Positions 1 through 12,745 of a DNA stretch of 64,000 bases are shown piece after piece (position 1 is the stretch's first letter; each line of letters opens with the position of its first letter). Source of the stretch: Populus alba (Eukaryota > Streptophyta > Magnoliopsida > Malpighiales > Salicaceae); the NCBI RefSeq assembly GCF_005239225.2, contig NC_133296.1:16477546-16541545 (forward strand), read 5' to 3'. The position numbers and the translations under genes were made by a program. Under the pieces are notes generated by a model, which worked only from the letters and a program-made list of their open reading frames with translations, made no database searches and was not told the DNA's origin.

Positions 1-2510
1 GAGTTCAAATCAATGTTAATCAACATCTCATTCTAGGAATGCCACATCATGACTACCACTTTTAAGTTTTTATGGTCATCAATGTGTTAATTTATTCCAA
101 GCAGTGGCTGGTTTGTTTCAGATTTAACATCAAAGAAGTAGATAACAACTATAATGTTCCAACCACTCACTCTTTAAGAACTCATCATATCTGTCAGCTT
201 CATAAGCTTCGTTGTTGAAATATTTGACCGTCTGGCAGAAACAGGGGGGAAAAGAGAAAAACAAGATAAGTGGAAACCATAACAATGGGAAAAAGAGAGA
301 GGTTATAGCACAGTAAAATGAGGCATCAAATAAGAGTTAGACAGAAAATCCTTCATAAAATGATGCACCACTGTCGAACAGTACATAAGCAGGGAAAAAA
401 CCCAAAAAAGACGCATCATAATCTCACCTCATAATTGATAAGGGAATCAATTGCCTTTGTACTAGCATCATTATCAGCTTTATTCATGGCCTTCCTGAAC
501 TTGGTCCTCCACTGCATATGACAAAGAAAAATTGATGAAAATGTGATCAACAAAAACATTGGAAATTTAAGAAAATGGGGAGGGGGAGCAGCTCATAGAA
601 CTAAAACATGCGATCACATTGTGTAAAGTGAAAATGATCAAGGATAGCACCAAAGCTCATCCTCAAAATCCATGCAAAAAGATGATTGTGGGAAAAACTA
701 GTGCACTATCAATTTCAGAGCCAATGTGCACAATGGTAGTAAGGAAATGGAAGAAGATATAGTACCTGTGTCACAGACAACGTGAAAGTAACGTATGCAG
801 CCACTGAGAGTGAAGTGATCCATGCAAAAGGGGCGCCAAATTTGTATGCCAGTATACCTGCAACCATAGAGATCTGGAAGGATGGATGAAAAATTCTGTC
901 AAAAAATGTTCGGAAATAAGGAAGCAATTGTACAGGTGGATGTTTTAGCTGGTTATAAACAAGGAGTTGAAGTGTTTCATTATGGAAAGATATCAAGAAT
1001 TCACATAGGAGATCAGTGTGCAGCTTACCAGGGATACCAACATGTTTGACTAAATCCAAAATATAAAAAAAGTCAAGTTGCTCAAAAGAAGAAAAAAATC
1101 TGTAGCAGAATATTCATACCTCTAAAATAGTCGGTACAACGTTGAACACCATAGATGAGAGGATGAAGTTTATTGCACGGCTACCACGATCAATTGTTCT
1201 ACTTAATCCACCAGTTTCTCGACTGGAAAGACAGAGATGAAGTGAGATGCGTAACAGAAAGTGGTGGATGACTTATTGAATGTAGCCTATATATGATAGA
1301 AAGAAAGGGCTTTCTATGCTATAATGAAGCATGAATACCTAAGATGATAGCGGAGGTCAAGCTCATGCAAATGTGAAAAGACCTGAACTTTGATTTAAGA
1401 AAAACAAGCAGATTACAATATTAAATCATAAGAAGGAAAACGAACACATTCACAAATGAAACTCATAAATAGGAAGAAGCATTGACTAACCTTCCTAGAA
1501 ACAGATCGGATTGTTCTCAGAGCTACTTTAGAAAACACAGCAGTCCTCAATTCTGGGAAAAAAAGGGTAAACGTGAGAAGAGACTATAGAAGACACAAAC
1601 TTTAGTATTTATTATCAGTAAGTAATAGTGTATAGTGGTAGTGATTTACCATTGAAAGCAGAGGATCCGGTGCGGGCAATGCCATAACCAATGAGAACAG
1701 AAGCAGGGGTAGCAAAGAGAGCAAGGAGAGTGGAATTGGCAGTGGTGAAGGAAGCAAGAGCAGCAGCATTGCCAGTGGCAGTAGTCAACCAATCAACAGC
1801 GAGCTTAAAAAGAAAAGGGACTTGAACGTTCAAAACCTTAGCACCCACAAGGAATCCAAGGGCGAGAACAACCCTCAAGCGGAATTCGGGGTTATCTTCC
1901 ATCCACAAGTAACTAGCAAGAGTGCGTAGGATTTTCGTGTCAGCAACTTGTTGGTCTGATTTATTAGTAGCAGTAGTAGCTGATGAAGAAGGAGGAGCTT
2001 TATTTGCAACACCATCTTTATCCGTTGGAGCTGACATTGTTGAGAATAAGGCATGGCCATTCAGCACAGAGTTCTGTTATTGTAACAAAATAAAGAGTAT
2101 TTCTTTCAGTTTCAGTAATTAAAAGGTGAATTATGAATATAAAATATCGAAAATTGAGAATGAGATAAAGGACAAACCGGTGGCCGGAAAGGAGGAGTAG
2201 AGGAGGAGGAAGCAGGATTGGATAGGAAAGCATTGAGATTGAGATAGCGACGATGATTCCATGATGGAATGGTGAATGATCTCTTGCTGCTGGAGGGGGA
2301 ATTGGCGAAAATAGCAGTGCCGCTGCTCTGTCCAGGAAAGCATCCTGGCCTATTATTATGATTAGGAGTATGAATGGAATGGGAATGGTTGAAGAAGCAT
2401 AAAAAAAAGAGAGGGCTATTCTTGATGTTGTGATCGCCAAGGAGGAGGTTGTTATGAGCCCTAAAGCACTTCTTAGATGCCGCCGCCGCCGCCACTGCCG
2501 CCGCCAACAT
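1..2510 (-). CDS. ABCB25: Mitochondrial half-size ABC transporter ATM3/ABCB25, 5' part (runs off the left edge)
   Basis: Exports a glutathione-linked sulfur compound from mitochondria for cytosolic iron-sulfur and molybdenum cofactor assembly (family knowledge: Arabidopsis ATM3/STA1). Eight exons are visible, in gene order: 2510-2178, 2073-1650, 1552-1491, 1382-1339, 1222-1120, 873-766, 511-428 and 231-171. Phases join throughout and give about 406 codons. The first ~110 residues form a serine- and basic-rich mitochondrial presequence. The conserved start of the transmembrane domain follows: DNPEFRLRV, LNVQVPFLFKLAVDWL, RETGGL..IDRGSRAINFI, GILAYKFG.PFAWITSLSV and KAMNKADNDAST. The last membrane helices and the whole nucleotide-binding domain lie outside the window. 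The start is the ATG at 2510, because it opens the presequence; an upstream non-ATG frame was not used. No disabling change is seen in the visible part. Confidence 0.93.
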
Positions 2511-3022
2511 AATCGCTCGTCTTCCACCACGACTAAATATTAGAAAACAAAATTAAACTACTAAAATAGAATAATAAATAATACTATAAGACTAAGAAGA
2601 CATAGTGTTGCATTCACTCCACTCCCGAGAAGAAAAACAAAACAGTCTCAAATTACTCCAAAACAAAAGGAAGTCTCTGTTTGCTTCAGTCTGTTCTTTG
2701 CTCAAAATTCTATTTCCTTTTTTTTTTTTGGTGGGGTTCAAAGTCCAGGAAAATACAGCAACGTGAAGGTCGTTTATTATTTTTTTTATTCAACGCGCGA
2801 CGTGAAAGTGCTGTTACAACATGCTTTTTTAATTTTTTTAAATTTTAAAAAGATTAAAAATACTCATCTAATATTTTTTTAAAAAAAAAAACTTATAAGA
2901 AATAATATGGAAATAAGGAAAAAAAATTATTTAAATTTTATTACTTTCAATCCAGATATATAAATTCAATTCATTTATAAGTTAAATTAAAATAAAACAC
3001 TTACAAATAAGTTGTTCATTAA
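2511..3022. other. ABCB25 upstream region, no gene
   Basis: AT-rich spacer upstream of the ABCB25 start, with poly-A and poly-T tracts at 2708-2720 and 2870-2890. It would hold the 5' UTR and promoter. I see no convincing TATA box or second gene. It ends at the transposon insertion. Confidence 0.5.
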
Positions 3023-3036
3023 GGCCCCGTTTGTTT
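3023..3036 (+). repeat. Left terminal inverted repeat of the Harbinger element
   Basis: GGCCCCGTTTGTTT, preceded by TAA. It matches the inverted right end at 11 of 14 positions, with the inner GTTTGTTT identical. Confidence 0.75.
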
Positions 3037-3819
3037 GCTGGAAAGTAGTTTTTTTTTTTTAAAATGAATTCCGGGAAAAGTAAATTTTAGGAAAATATTT
3101 TCTGATATTTGATAGTGTAATGAAAAATGAGCTGAAAAACACTTTCCAGTGTTCGATTATGCTATGAAAAATGAATTGAAAAATAATTTATTAATGAATT
3201 ATTTTCTTTTTCAAATTTATCTAATATATGAAAAATATTAAATATAAATATTTAATCACTTACAATAAAAGAATAAAATCTAAAAAGTGTAATGACAAAT
3301 TTTTTTTATTATATCCTATATTCATATATAGCTTATTTTATAAATATAACTATATATGTCATATAATATTATAGAGTAACCTTGTGAAATTTTTCATAAA
3401 TAAACCTATTAATATTATTTTTTTCAATTTAAAATATTTTTTTTTTCATATGAAGAAAACCAAATTAGTTTATGGTATTAAGTAAGAGTTAGATATTTGA
3501 GTTTTTTTGGTATGAAGATTTTTTTAAAAGATAAATAAAAACAAAAATATTTTGATGGGTTGTTTGGATAAAGATTTTTTTTTTTTACGGGTATCGGCAA
3601 TTATCCCTTTAATATCCCCTTAATATATATCAAATAAGCATTTAGAAATAAATATAAATATCTTACATAAAACATAATCATGCATAAATATTAAGTTTTG
3701 ATGTAATACTCATGCATATTAGTTTAAATTCACAAACATAAACATACTAGATCAAATTAAACAAGTAAACATACTTGTCAAAAAAACAAATATAAACTTT
3801 CTTATTATAGTGAAATCAT

Positions 3820-4718
3820 CTAGCAATCAAGCTTGTAGCAATGTTGGTTCATAAAATTATGAACCCAAATTTTCCTTAAATTAACATTTTTTGCCAAAAA
3901 TACTTTTGCCAACATTTCATTTTGGACCAAGTGATCAAAAACATTGCCAAAAGCGATCTCCTCAAAGCCTTCAACTTTCATCACTTCTGTATATAGCTCA
4001 TTAACATCAAGTTGATTTTTGCTTAGGCTTTGAATTGCAAACGCTACATCTCCAATCTTTTTAGACAACTTTTCAACACTATTATCTTCATACATTCGAT
4101 ATCTCTTCTTATGTTACCTCTTTTGGGTATTATAGGAAGATGTTTCTTTATCTTTTGAAGTTTCTTCATATTCTCCTTCATTTTCAATTGAAATAGATTG
4201 CACTTTAATGTTCTCTTCCAGGTTGATATCAACATATGATTTGACATAATTTTCGATTGCCATATCTTTTCCAACAACAATTGTCATTGCTTCATACATA
4301 TCAAGTTTTTTGTTGAGATACTTGTTATGATTCGGATGTGCCTGTTCATAAAAATTAGAATATACAATTTTCAGTTCCTTGTATAAAGTTTTGGAAACAA
4401 AAGTAAATGTAAAAATTACACAGAATACACTATTTATCATACCTTTACTTCTTCATCATATACATCTTTCGAAACCGTAATCATTTTTAAACAATCATCC
4501 CAACCAAAACCACTTTTATTTTTAAGTTGGGTTATTATTCCCCATTATTTTTTCACAGTTTTGAGATGATTGTCCATATGCTTCAGCTCACATTGCATGT
4601 TGAACTTTTGACTAATTTCTGTAGCTACCTTTGCAAAAGATTCCGTTTTGAAGGTGGAAGAAGGCTTGTTTCCTTTAAGTGCCTCCTTGACTAATATCTC
4701 AAGTAGCATGTGAGACAT
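3820..4718 (-). pseudogene. Myb/SANT-like accessory protein of the Harbinger element, broken
   Basis: Read on the minus strand from an ATG at 4718. The first part carries the Myb/SANT-like motif set of this family: LLEILVKEALKGNKPSS, FNMQCELKH, LKTVKK, WGIIT and GFGWDDCLKMI, with the HPNHNKYLNKK motif near 4345-4310. A TAA codon interrupts the domain directly before WGIIT (near 4548). An intron probably lies at about 4441-4341. The C-terminal part (4095-3820) is open but is separated from the 4440-4114 frame by a stop or frame change. Known homologues bind DNA and carry the transposase into the nucleus. This copy is decayed. Confidence 0.7.
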
Positions 4719-4994
4719 AGGCTTAGATCATATGAAGTGCTTACCTTTGCATTTTTCATTCTTCGCAGTATTCATTTCTACAAAAAAAATCACAAATTTA
4801 TACAAAATAAAATTATATAATATTTAGATTGAACTAATTTTATACAAAAAAATACAACTACTATTTAAGGAAGAACACATGAAATACGTAATAAATTATA
4901 ATAAAGTCAACAAACAATCCAAATATATAACAAAGACAATACAAACTCAAGAAAGACATAATAAAAACAAACACATATAATTAACACTCAATTA

Positions 4995-6343
4995 CTAGTT
5001 TCTTTGAGTGTTATAATCATTCCACATGGTTGATGCAATCATTTCTCTTTTTGTTATCCACTCCTTATTCTCTTTCCTCTCCTCCCGTTGGCTTAAGCTG
5101 ATTGTTCTTCTAATTGGTTCACTTTCCGAACATATTTCTTCCATAAGAAAGTCATAAGGATCAACTCTCATTATGTGATTATGAATAATATAGCATGCAA
5201 GCACAACATTCACTTGTGTTTCATAAGACCAAAAAGGTTTTCCATCAATTGATCTAAAATGACTCTTCAAAATACCGAACCCTCACTCAATAGCGGTTTG
5301 GAATGAAGAGTGTCGAAGATTAAATAACTCCTTTTTATTTTCCGGTGAATGTTCTATAAACTCATTCAAGTGGTATCGAACTTCACAAAAAGGAGTAATG
5401 ATTCCTTTTTGAATACCATAACCAACATCACCAAGATAATATTTTTCTAGAAATAAAAAATAAAAATATTATTATCTTTATCTAATTAGACAATTTACAT
5501 GTTTATTGCATATTGTAAATATTTAATTTATACCTTCTAGAATTTTTAGTTCACTAGGTCTTGATAGTGCATCACCTAAAACCCGGGAATCGTGTGCACT
5601 TCCTTACCATCCAGCTAAAACATATATAAACTTCAAATCAAAAGTTATAGCTGCTAAAACATTTTGTGTTGTTTCCTCTTTTCGACCTCGAAACTGTCCT
5701 TGAATTTCAACAGGAATATTTGCAGGAACATGGGTACCATCAATTGCTTCCACATAATCTTATATAATCATGAAAAAAAAATAATTTATAACCTTTTCTT
5801 CTAGATGTAATTAATTAATGTATAAAAATATTAATATTGTTCTCATACCTTAAAATAAGGATAGAATTTGCGATTATTCATTATCTCTGCGGGAATTGTA
5901 TCCCCTGGGTCTTTGATAAGGTGTTTGTATAACTTAAGAACTGCTTTAAATACAATTCTAAAGTAATGATATATAGTTTCAACAGACCTATAGTATATAC
6001 CACTAATAAAACAAAATCTTTGGTTTCGACCTATAATTTGTAAGAACACAATTACTTGCTCTCTAATAGACACATTTTGAGTTGATCGTAATAGGTTACG
6101 ACTTGTGAGAACATCACACAAATTATATAACACAATTGGTTTCATATGAATTTGTTCGACGCAATGTCTATCACCTTGATTCAAAATGCTATCAATATAG
6201 AATTCTCGTTGAGCAATTGCATTTATATGTGGTTCTCTTGGTATATAAATTCTACTTCTTTCTCGTTCAATAATAACTACTCCTGCAGCTATGATAGTTA
6301 CAGCTGTTTCCATACATGTTGCATGATTAATCTTACAATCCAT
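4995..6343 (-). pseudogene. PIF/Harbinger DDE transposase, two in-frame stops
   Basis: Three exons on the minus strand: 6343-5849, about 5758-5534, and 5446-4995. Exon 1 carries the N-terminal helix-turn-helix region. Exon 2 carries the first catalytic Asp in AIDGTHVPA and the second in GSAHDSRVL. Exon 3 carries LGDVGYG, the catalytic Glu in FQTAIE, and the VVLACYIIHNHI-type C-terminus. Two nonsense codons sit at conserved positions. A TAA directly before GSAHDS (near 5607) replaces the usual Glu. A TGA after the catalytic Glu (near 5287) replaces the usual Arg and is consistent with CGA to TGA change. The exon 1/2 junction also lacks the G needed to keep frame. It is a recognisable transposase but a pseudogene. 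Confidence 0.85.
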
Positions 6344-7791
6344 GTTAAGAAAGTGAAGTTTTCTGATAATGAAACCTAAAAAGTATGGAGAAATAAACAT
6401 TCAAAAAACATATCAAATACTTACACAATCAATATAAGAAATTATGATCAAACTGACATAATCAATATATTTGGATAGCTAGAAATACTTGTAATTCTAG
6501 ATGTCATGTTCAGTTCAATTATGTAGTTCAGATGTCATTGAAAATAAAAGCAAAAACAATTACCAGATAACAAGTTTTGAATCAAAATCTAACAATCATC
6601 AAAACATGAATTCGTACATATAAATTGTTGCATGGGGCTAGGCCAAGCATGAAGAGAGGTCACAAGAAATCGAAATGAAGACTTGCAAGCATAATTTTTT
6701 TTTTGAAAAGAAACCCTTTTAAATGAAGAATTGCGCTGCTAATTTACACCCATATGCCCATATTTGTGCTACTGAAGAAGCATCGTTCTATGGGCTTTCT
6801 TCAATCTAACTGTTCCCATTCTCTTTTAAAGTTTAAATTATGTTTTTGTGGGTTAAATCGCTGAAAGGACTGCTCCATCCTTAGTGTTCCCTGTCATCTG
6901 GTTCTTTAAGACATCAAAGTTTGTTATTTTGTCAGGTGTGGAGAAATTGACTTTTCAGTTCTCTACTGAAGCAGTGTAATGACGATGGAAGAATCCTGAA
7001 TTTTATTTGTAAAAAGCTTTTTGTAGGAGTTTTTCTGTGCCAAAGCTTTGGCATGGCGCTTGAAATTATGGAGCAGACAATTTTCCTTCTCCAGGCAATA
7101 GCCATAACTCCCTCTACTGCCTAGACTATACGTATTGTCAATCAAAGACAGTCTTGGGGCACAGAACAGAGATAAAAGCCACGCTATCTCTTCTCAGACC
7201 AATACCCAGAAAGAATGAAGTCCTAAATTATTGAGTTTTGAATTATATTGACAGAAAGCTAAAGATTGAAAAAGTGTGGTAGAGTAGAAATGTGGCGATG
7301 GGATGAAAAGCTAAAGATTATCAACACGAACATTAAACAAGCAGATTTGAGATCCTATACAAAGCAGAGCATGAAAATGTTTTGATTTTTTCCCAAGAAT
7401 TAATGCACAAGATTTATACCACAATCACAATTAAAAATCCAAATAAAGAACATAAAAAAAAAGACAGATATAAAAATATTTGAGGAAAATAATTACCTGA
7501 AATAAGATAATCTTGTTCCAATAATGAGATATGAGAAAGAGAGATTTACAGCCACACAAAATAATTTTTTGAAGAGATCAGTTGTAAAAAGAAGGAGATA
7601 TTTGTTTCATCCGTAAAAGTGAAAAAGAAAAGGAAAGTGTTTTTCCAAGAATAAAAAGGGGAAAGCACTTTCCTGCTATTAAAGTTAACATTTTTCTTTG
7701 ACCAGAATTTAATTTTCTTTGACTAACTTTCCATGTATTTGCCAAACATGGAAAAGTGAAGAAAATGATTTCCAAGAAAGTGAATTCCTGG

Positions 7792-7805
7792 AAACAAACA
7801 TGGCT
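7792..7805 (-). repeat. Right terminal inverted repeat of the Harbinger element
   Basis: Read inward this is AGCCATGTTTGTTT, followed outside by TAA (7806-7808). It pairs with the left terminus at 3023. Confidence 0.75.
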
Positions 7806-7894
7806 TAAGACAAATTAGCAATAAATAAGAACAAGGGAGCCCATTTTGGTTGGTATTTAGATTCTTCCCCACTGTAATATTAATAATTCATTTC

Positions 7895-8410
7895 AAAGTT
7901 TGTTTTTAGGTAGTTTTTGTAGTTATAATTTTAAAAAAATAAATGTAAAAAAATGTGGTTAGATATAATTAATTAGATTTAGATATGTGTTTGGTAAAAA
8001 TTATTGTTAAGGTTTATGTGCAATAAAAAAAATATATAAAATATTTGGTGGTTGCATGGTTACGGTTGCTTTTTCAAAATGCTTTTTTACTTGAAAATAA
8101 ATTAAAATGATGTATTTTTATTTTTAAAAAAATATTTTTGATATTAGCGCATCAAAATGATCTAAAAGCACAAAAAAAATTGATTTAAAGCAAATAATTT
8201 TTTTTTTTTTTTTTAAAAGTGCTTTTGAAACACAAAAAAAAAATATTTTATGAAACTCAGTTAAAAATATATATAAAAATTGTTTTATAAAAACTACATT
8301 TCAAATTTAATTTTTTAGTGAACCTAATAATATAAAATACAATTTTTACAGTTATCAAATATCTTATATCCATAAATAAAAAAAACAGGTGAAAAACAAA
8401 CACACCCTGA
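7895..8410. repeat. AT-rich MITE-like repeat of Salicaceae type
   Basis: Contains a core (about 8060-8240) with the phrases GCGCATCAAAATGATCTAAA and AAAAGTGCTTTTGAAACAC. I recognise these as a dispersed non-coding repeat of poplar genomes; this is recall, not a search. Its ends are not defined here and no clear target duplication was found. No coding potential. Confidence 0.45.
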
Positions 8411-9466
8411 GGGTAACATCCAAGCCTCTTCTTCGATTTCTCTTTCCTAATTTTCTCCATGCATCTCTTAATTTGTTTTTTTCTACTGCCACTAGGTTTC
8501 TAACCTTGAAAGCTCATTTTGACCGGATAACATCTCTAAACCATCTAAAAAAACATATATTTTTCTCCTTTTAAATCTTAAAATACTCTAAAATCATTTT
8601 ATAATTTGAAAATCAAGCCCTGATTTATTGATGTGCAAAATCACTATCAATAATTTTTTCTTGAAAACAAAATCATTGATTTGATTTTTTTCTGCCACTA
8701 GCATCATTCTTTCTCGCTCTTTATCATTTTCAACTTTCTTTTTCATGTCTCACAATTCATGGACTTAAAAATGATAATAAAAAAGTTTGAGAATCAAAAT
8801 ATAAAACTATAAAAGTCTTAGGTGGAAATGATAAGAAAATAAAAAATAAGAAATTAAAGTTATTATTTTACATCATTATAAATATATATTTTAATTCAGA
8901 AAATATATTTGAAAAAAAACTTTAAAAAATAATAATTTTTTTATGAAATAATTGACTAGTTAATACAACTATATCTATCATCATGAAAAGCGATAACTAT
9001 TTTATCGTGTTTAGAAATAGTTATATTTAATAAGTATTTTATTTTTGAAGTATGATATGAATATACTATACTACTTCATTAAATCTTTTTAAATTTATAT
9101 TAATTTACTATGCTAATTTTACAAAATAATCCGTCTAACTAACTCTCATCATTCAAATATTTGAAAAGTTTTTTCCTTGCTCCCAGAGGAATAATTTTGC
9201 AAAGTTTCCACAAACACCGTGAGATTGCTCATTCACTTTAGAAAAAGAAAAGAAAGAGAAAATTACAAATCTTTGTCCATTTGTGATTTAATTTCTTATC
9301 TTGTTTCTCTACCATACAACTTCAGCAAACTATCACTTGGCTTCACTCAGCCAGTAGCTGTATGCCTCTTGAAAACCTTGTCGTTTATCTTAACATTATG
9401 ATGGATTCCCTTCTTCTACACCACCAATTAATAATTACTTGGTAAGGTCTTCCAAGCAGAGAAAGA
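8411..9466. other. Spacer and ndhN upstream region, no gene
   Basis: AT-rich DNA with only short, low-complexity reading frames. The last ~250 bases before 9467 are less AT-rich and probably hold the ndhN promoter and 5' UTR. No specific site can be assigned. Confidence 0.5.
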
Positions 9467-10534
9467 ATGGCATCTACCTGCAGCCTGCAACAACATGGGA
9501 GAGTACCGGCCTCGATCAATCTCCACCACAAACAGCAGCGCTCTTGCTCCCCAAGGATCAGTGTAATGGTAGGAAACAGAAATGTTATGCTGCTCCAGGG
9601 ATTTATTTATAGTAACAATGTATCTAAGAGGAGACCAGCTGCAGGGTTGGTGGTGAAGTGTAGTGGGATAGGATTAGGTGACTTCATTGGAGGGGATTTG
9701 GTAAAATTTGATATAGGGCAGTGGCTGTCAGATGTGGAGGAGCACAAAGCCCTTGCCATTTACCCCCCTCACGAAGGAGGCTACGAGGGTCGTTACCTTA
9801 ACCGCCTCATCCGCCAGGGCTACTACTTCCTTGACCTCAGTGCTCGTGGCCTTGGGGATCCTGAGACCACCCTCACCAAAGTTCATCCTGTTTGTCCTGT
9901 GAGTAATTATGCATTGGATGCACTCCCACCATCAATCAATATTCATCTCATGATAGCTTATGCTTTCGGTGAATGCATTAATTTCAGGCACATCTAGGGA
10001 AGCAACCCATAGCAAGGTGGTATTTCCCCCCAGAAGTTGATTTCAGACTTGAACACCTGCCCCCTAATGCCAAGGGACTGGTGGTCTGGATAATCGAAGC
10101 CAAGGTATGTGAAATTACCCCGTCGCATTTCCTTTCCAGTTGCATTTCTATGGTTCTTCTCGTGATAGAACTAGGAGGAACCAGGAAAAGTATAGCCGGC
10201 AAGCATTCAAATCGAATAAAATTTCATTCACTCATGTTTTTGCATACAGGTTTTGTCCAAGGCGGAACTGCAGTTTCTTGCTCTGCTGCCAACACTCCGC
10301 CCTAACGTCAGAGTCGTTGCTGAATGTGGAAACTGGTAAGCTTTGCTTTGAACTGATAATTCACCAATTGTTTAGTCCTATTTGCATCTTATTCATTCCG
10401 TTTTTCCACACCGCAAACTTTAATGCTGTACACTAGCATTTACCTCCATAATTGCAAACTCAATTATGTGCAGGAGAAAGTTCGTGTGGAAACCACTCAA
10501 AGAGATAGCTGGACTAACCGCGGAGGGAGCTTGA
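9467..10534 (+). CDS. ndhN: NAD(P)H-quinone oxidoreductase subunit N, chloroplastic (NdhN)
   Basis: Subunit of the matrix-facing arm of the thylakoid NDH complex, which moves electrons from ferredoxin to plastoquinone in cyclic flow around photosystem I. Four exons, 9467-9898, 9988-10104, 10250-10335 and 10474-10534, all with GT-AG borders and matching phases, give 231 residues. The first ~60 residues are a chloroplast transit peptide rich in Ser, Arg and Gln. The mature protein has the conserved family blocks GDFIGGDLVKFDIG, YPPHEGGYEGRYLNRL, DLSARGLGDPETTLTKVHP, RWYFPPEVDFRLEHLPP and VVAECGNWRKFVWKPL. The end at EGA is typical. Length fits the family (about 210 plus a slightly longer transit peptide). 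In Arabidopsis ndhN is the immediate neighbour of ABCB25, as here apart from the inserted transposon. Confidence 0.95.
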
Positions 10535-12370
10535 CTGGCTACTCGAGGCGACAAAGAGGCACATGGAAATGCAGCTCTGGTCTTTTTTGTCACCTGTGGG
10601 ACTCGGCTTCAATTTCGGGGAGAAACCGAAGATGGAGCTGATTAACAATGTTTTTCTTCTATACCCCTCCATAACTCGCAATATCATGTTAAAAAGTGAA
10701 GCTCACTCACCAATTGGCCATGTGTGAATATGTTTCATCCAGCAGAGAATCGATCCTTAATTATCTGGTCATATCATACAACCTTCACCAAGCATTGTAA
10801 AGAATAATAATAAAAAGATAGAATTGAAAAACGTACAGGCATTGTTTGCACATCGCATACAACTCTACAAAGAGAATTCACTTTTCACGGTAGAGAAACA
10901 GAGTCTACAAAGCAAATGATACAATGACCACCCTTTTCTTTTCTTGGGAGTTATTTCATCGGTATCTCTGTATGGCAATCGGCGAAATCTCCAAATGAAT
11001 AAACCCTGCAGGTTGCCAGTTCGTTTTCCACCAAACCATCATTTGCAATCTCAGGCACTGCACTGCACTGCAGTGTGTTGCTATTTATATTTGTCATCAC
11101 AGGGGAAAAAAGAAGAAGCCTGTACTAGCCTACAGATTGAAGCTGAGTGACAGAGAGATTAAACGATATTTTTCGTTGGTTTACTTGTAACGAGCGAGAA
11201 CAATGCAAAGAACGGTGCCTGCAATTGTACATGTTGAAGTGTTGATTAGCCTCCGTCTCATTTCCCATTCTCTCTTGTATCAACAAAACAGCCTACAAGC
11301 TAAAGTTTTCTCTTCTCACGCCGTCGATTGTCCAGACTGTCCAAATCTAATAGTCTTGGCGATGAAGACGCTGGCAATGGAGCTGTTAGACCAACAGATT
11401 CTGGAATGTCGAGGTCGAAACAGAAGAACTCGTTCTCCAAGGGTTGCATTCTTGAATCACCAAAACAGAAACCTGTAATTTGTAAATAAATCTTGTCTTG
11501 AAAGAGTGCTAATCTGAGTTGACTAAATCAAATCATGAGCAAGGGTTAACACATTTAGCTATTATACCTGTCAGAACAGCAGCACTCAGATATGAGTCGG
11601 GATATCAAACAACTTATTTGCCAGTGTAAGGGAAGATCTCAAGATCTCTCCGGTTTGTACAGTATCATGCAGGGCAAGAGCCAGAAATAAAAATACTTGA
11701 AATTCATTCCCCCGAATTAGAACACAGGCAAGAAATAAAGGCAGCTCGAAGATACTGGCTGACTGACTGATATCGATATTCTTTCATGATTCCACACTTT
11801 GATTTCAAACGCATCATCATCTCTACGAGAGACTAGAACCACTTGATTTCTGATGTTGTTATTTATCTGCAGGAAACATATCCATAATTGTGTTAAGAAT
11901 AAACTTAAAATCTGGTCCTTTCACCAAAAAGGGCTGCACTAATAGAAGAGGGATCGGTCTTATCAATCAGAAAGCTAGTGGCATCCCTTAAACCATTCCC
12001 GTCTTTAGGATTGAGCGGAATGCGGGCTCAAGAAGCATGGCTCCTTTACCAGCTAACAGCGCAACTTATCCTCCCATGTTGCAAAATTAGTTTAAATCTA
12101 AAATATATGTTGAGAAGAAAAGGATGTGCTTTCATAAAAATAAAAAAAATAATTAAACTGCGATCTACATGCGCGGTGAGGCTCTGGCTAGACAAGGCCC
12201 TTGCAAGCGTCTTGGGCTTCACTGTTACAAACAGTAACAGTTCCTCTAGCGTTCTAGCCTTCCATTATTATGGTAAAAGCTAAATTGTAAGGAAAATTAA
12301 TGTTTGCTATGAATTGTAATAATGGTTTTAATTTCTTATTTTTTATAAAATGTTTCTTTGATTTTTTTAC
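10535..12370. other. Gene-free region after ndhN
   Basis: Contains the ndhN 3' UTR (probably to about 10800) and then unassigned unique sequence. Short frames (10944-11150, 11203-11478, 11978-12283) have no recognisable product. A 40-codon minus-strand frame at about 11884-12003 has even, protein-like composition but no family I can name. Between 12150 and 12290 is a more GC-rich stretch of unknown nature. Confidence 0.45.
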
Positions 12371-12626
12371 CTCCAGTGAAAGGATGGCGCCCACACCATT
12401 AAAGAGGTGCGTGCGGTGTTTTTTAATTGGTGGATAAATCTGTTCATTCGTCATTTCACTGGACATGCAACCATTCCCTTTTTTCCATGGTATGACACTT
12501 GTAAAAAAATAATGGTTGGATTGCTGCCGATAATCGATTGTTTGTATTTTTTCTTTTCTTTCTCTCTTTTAAAAAATAAAATATACATTTTTCCTCTTTA
12601 TTTGTTATTTGTTAAATCAATGATGG

Positions 12627-12745
12627 TTGTCAGACCCAAGAAACTTGGATCTCACATGGTTGCTAAACCTACGCACCTTGGGCCTGGCTACCATGCCAAA
12701 CACACGCGTCTGGGTCTCACAATCATGTCAAACCAAGGCGCTTGA
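12627..12745 (+). repeat. 33-bp minisatellite, cluster 1
   Basis: About three and a half degenerate copies of a 32-34 bp unit close to CAGACCCAAG / cttgggtctg / gcaaccatg. Each unit carries a small inverted repeat (CCCAAG...CTTGGG). The period keeps one frame open with an 11-residue repeat, but nothing suggests a real protein. Confidence 0.7.

Larger units (their letters stand above)
3023..7805 (-). mobile_element. PIF/Harbinger DNA transposon, near full-length and inactivated
   Basis: A 4.8-kb element between two imperfect 14-bp inverted termini: GGCCCCGTTTGTTT at the left, and AGCCATGTTTGTTT when the right end is read inward. Both ends are flanked by TAA (3020-3022 and 7806-7808), the 3-bp target duplication type of this superfamily. 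Inside, both on the minus strand, are a DDE transposase (4995-6343) and a Myb/SANT-like protein (3820-4718), the usual two-gene set of PIF/Harbinger. Both genes carry stop codons, so the copy cannot move by itself. The remaining ~1.4 kb (6400-7790) and the left 0.8 kb are AT-rich. They show no further gene, only short chance frames such as 6963-7145. Confidence 0.85.

Noticed and set aside
6963..7145. 60-residue minus-strand frame inside the Harbinger element
   Set aside because: Starts and ends by chance in AT-rich DNA, matches neither transposon gene, and has no recognisable motif.
10944..11478. Small plus-strand frames after ndhN
   Set aside because: No homology I can recognise, no splice continuity with ndhN, and the ndhN protein already ends at the family's normal C-terminus.
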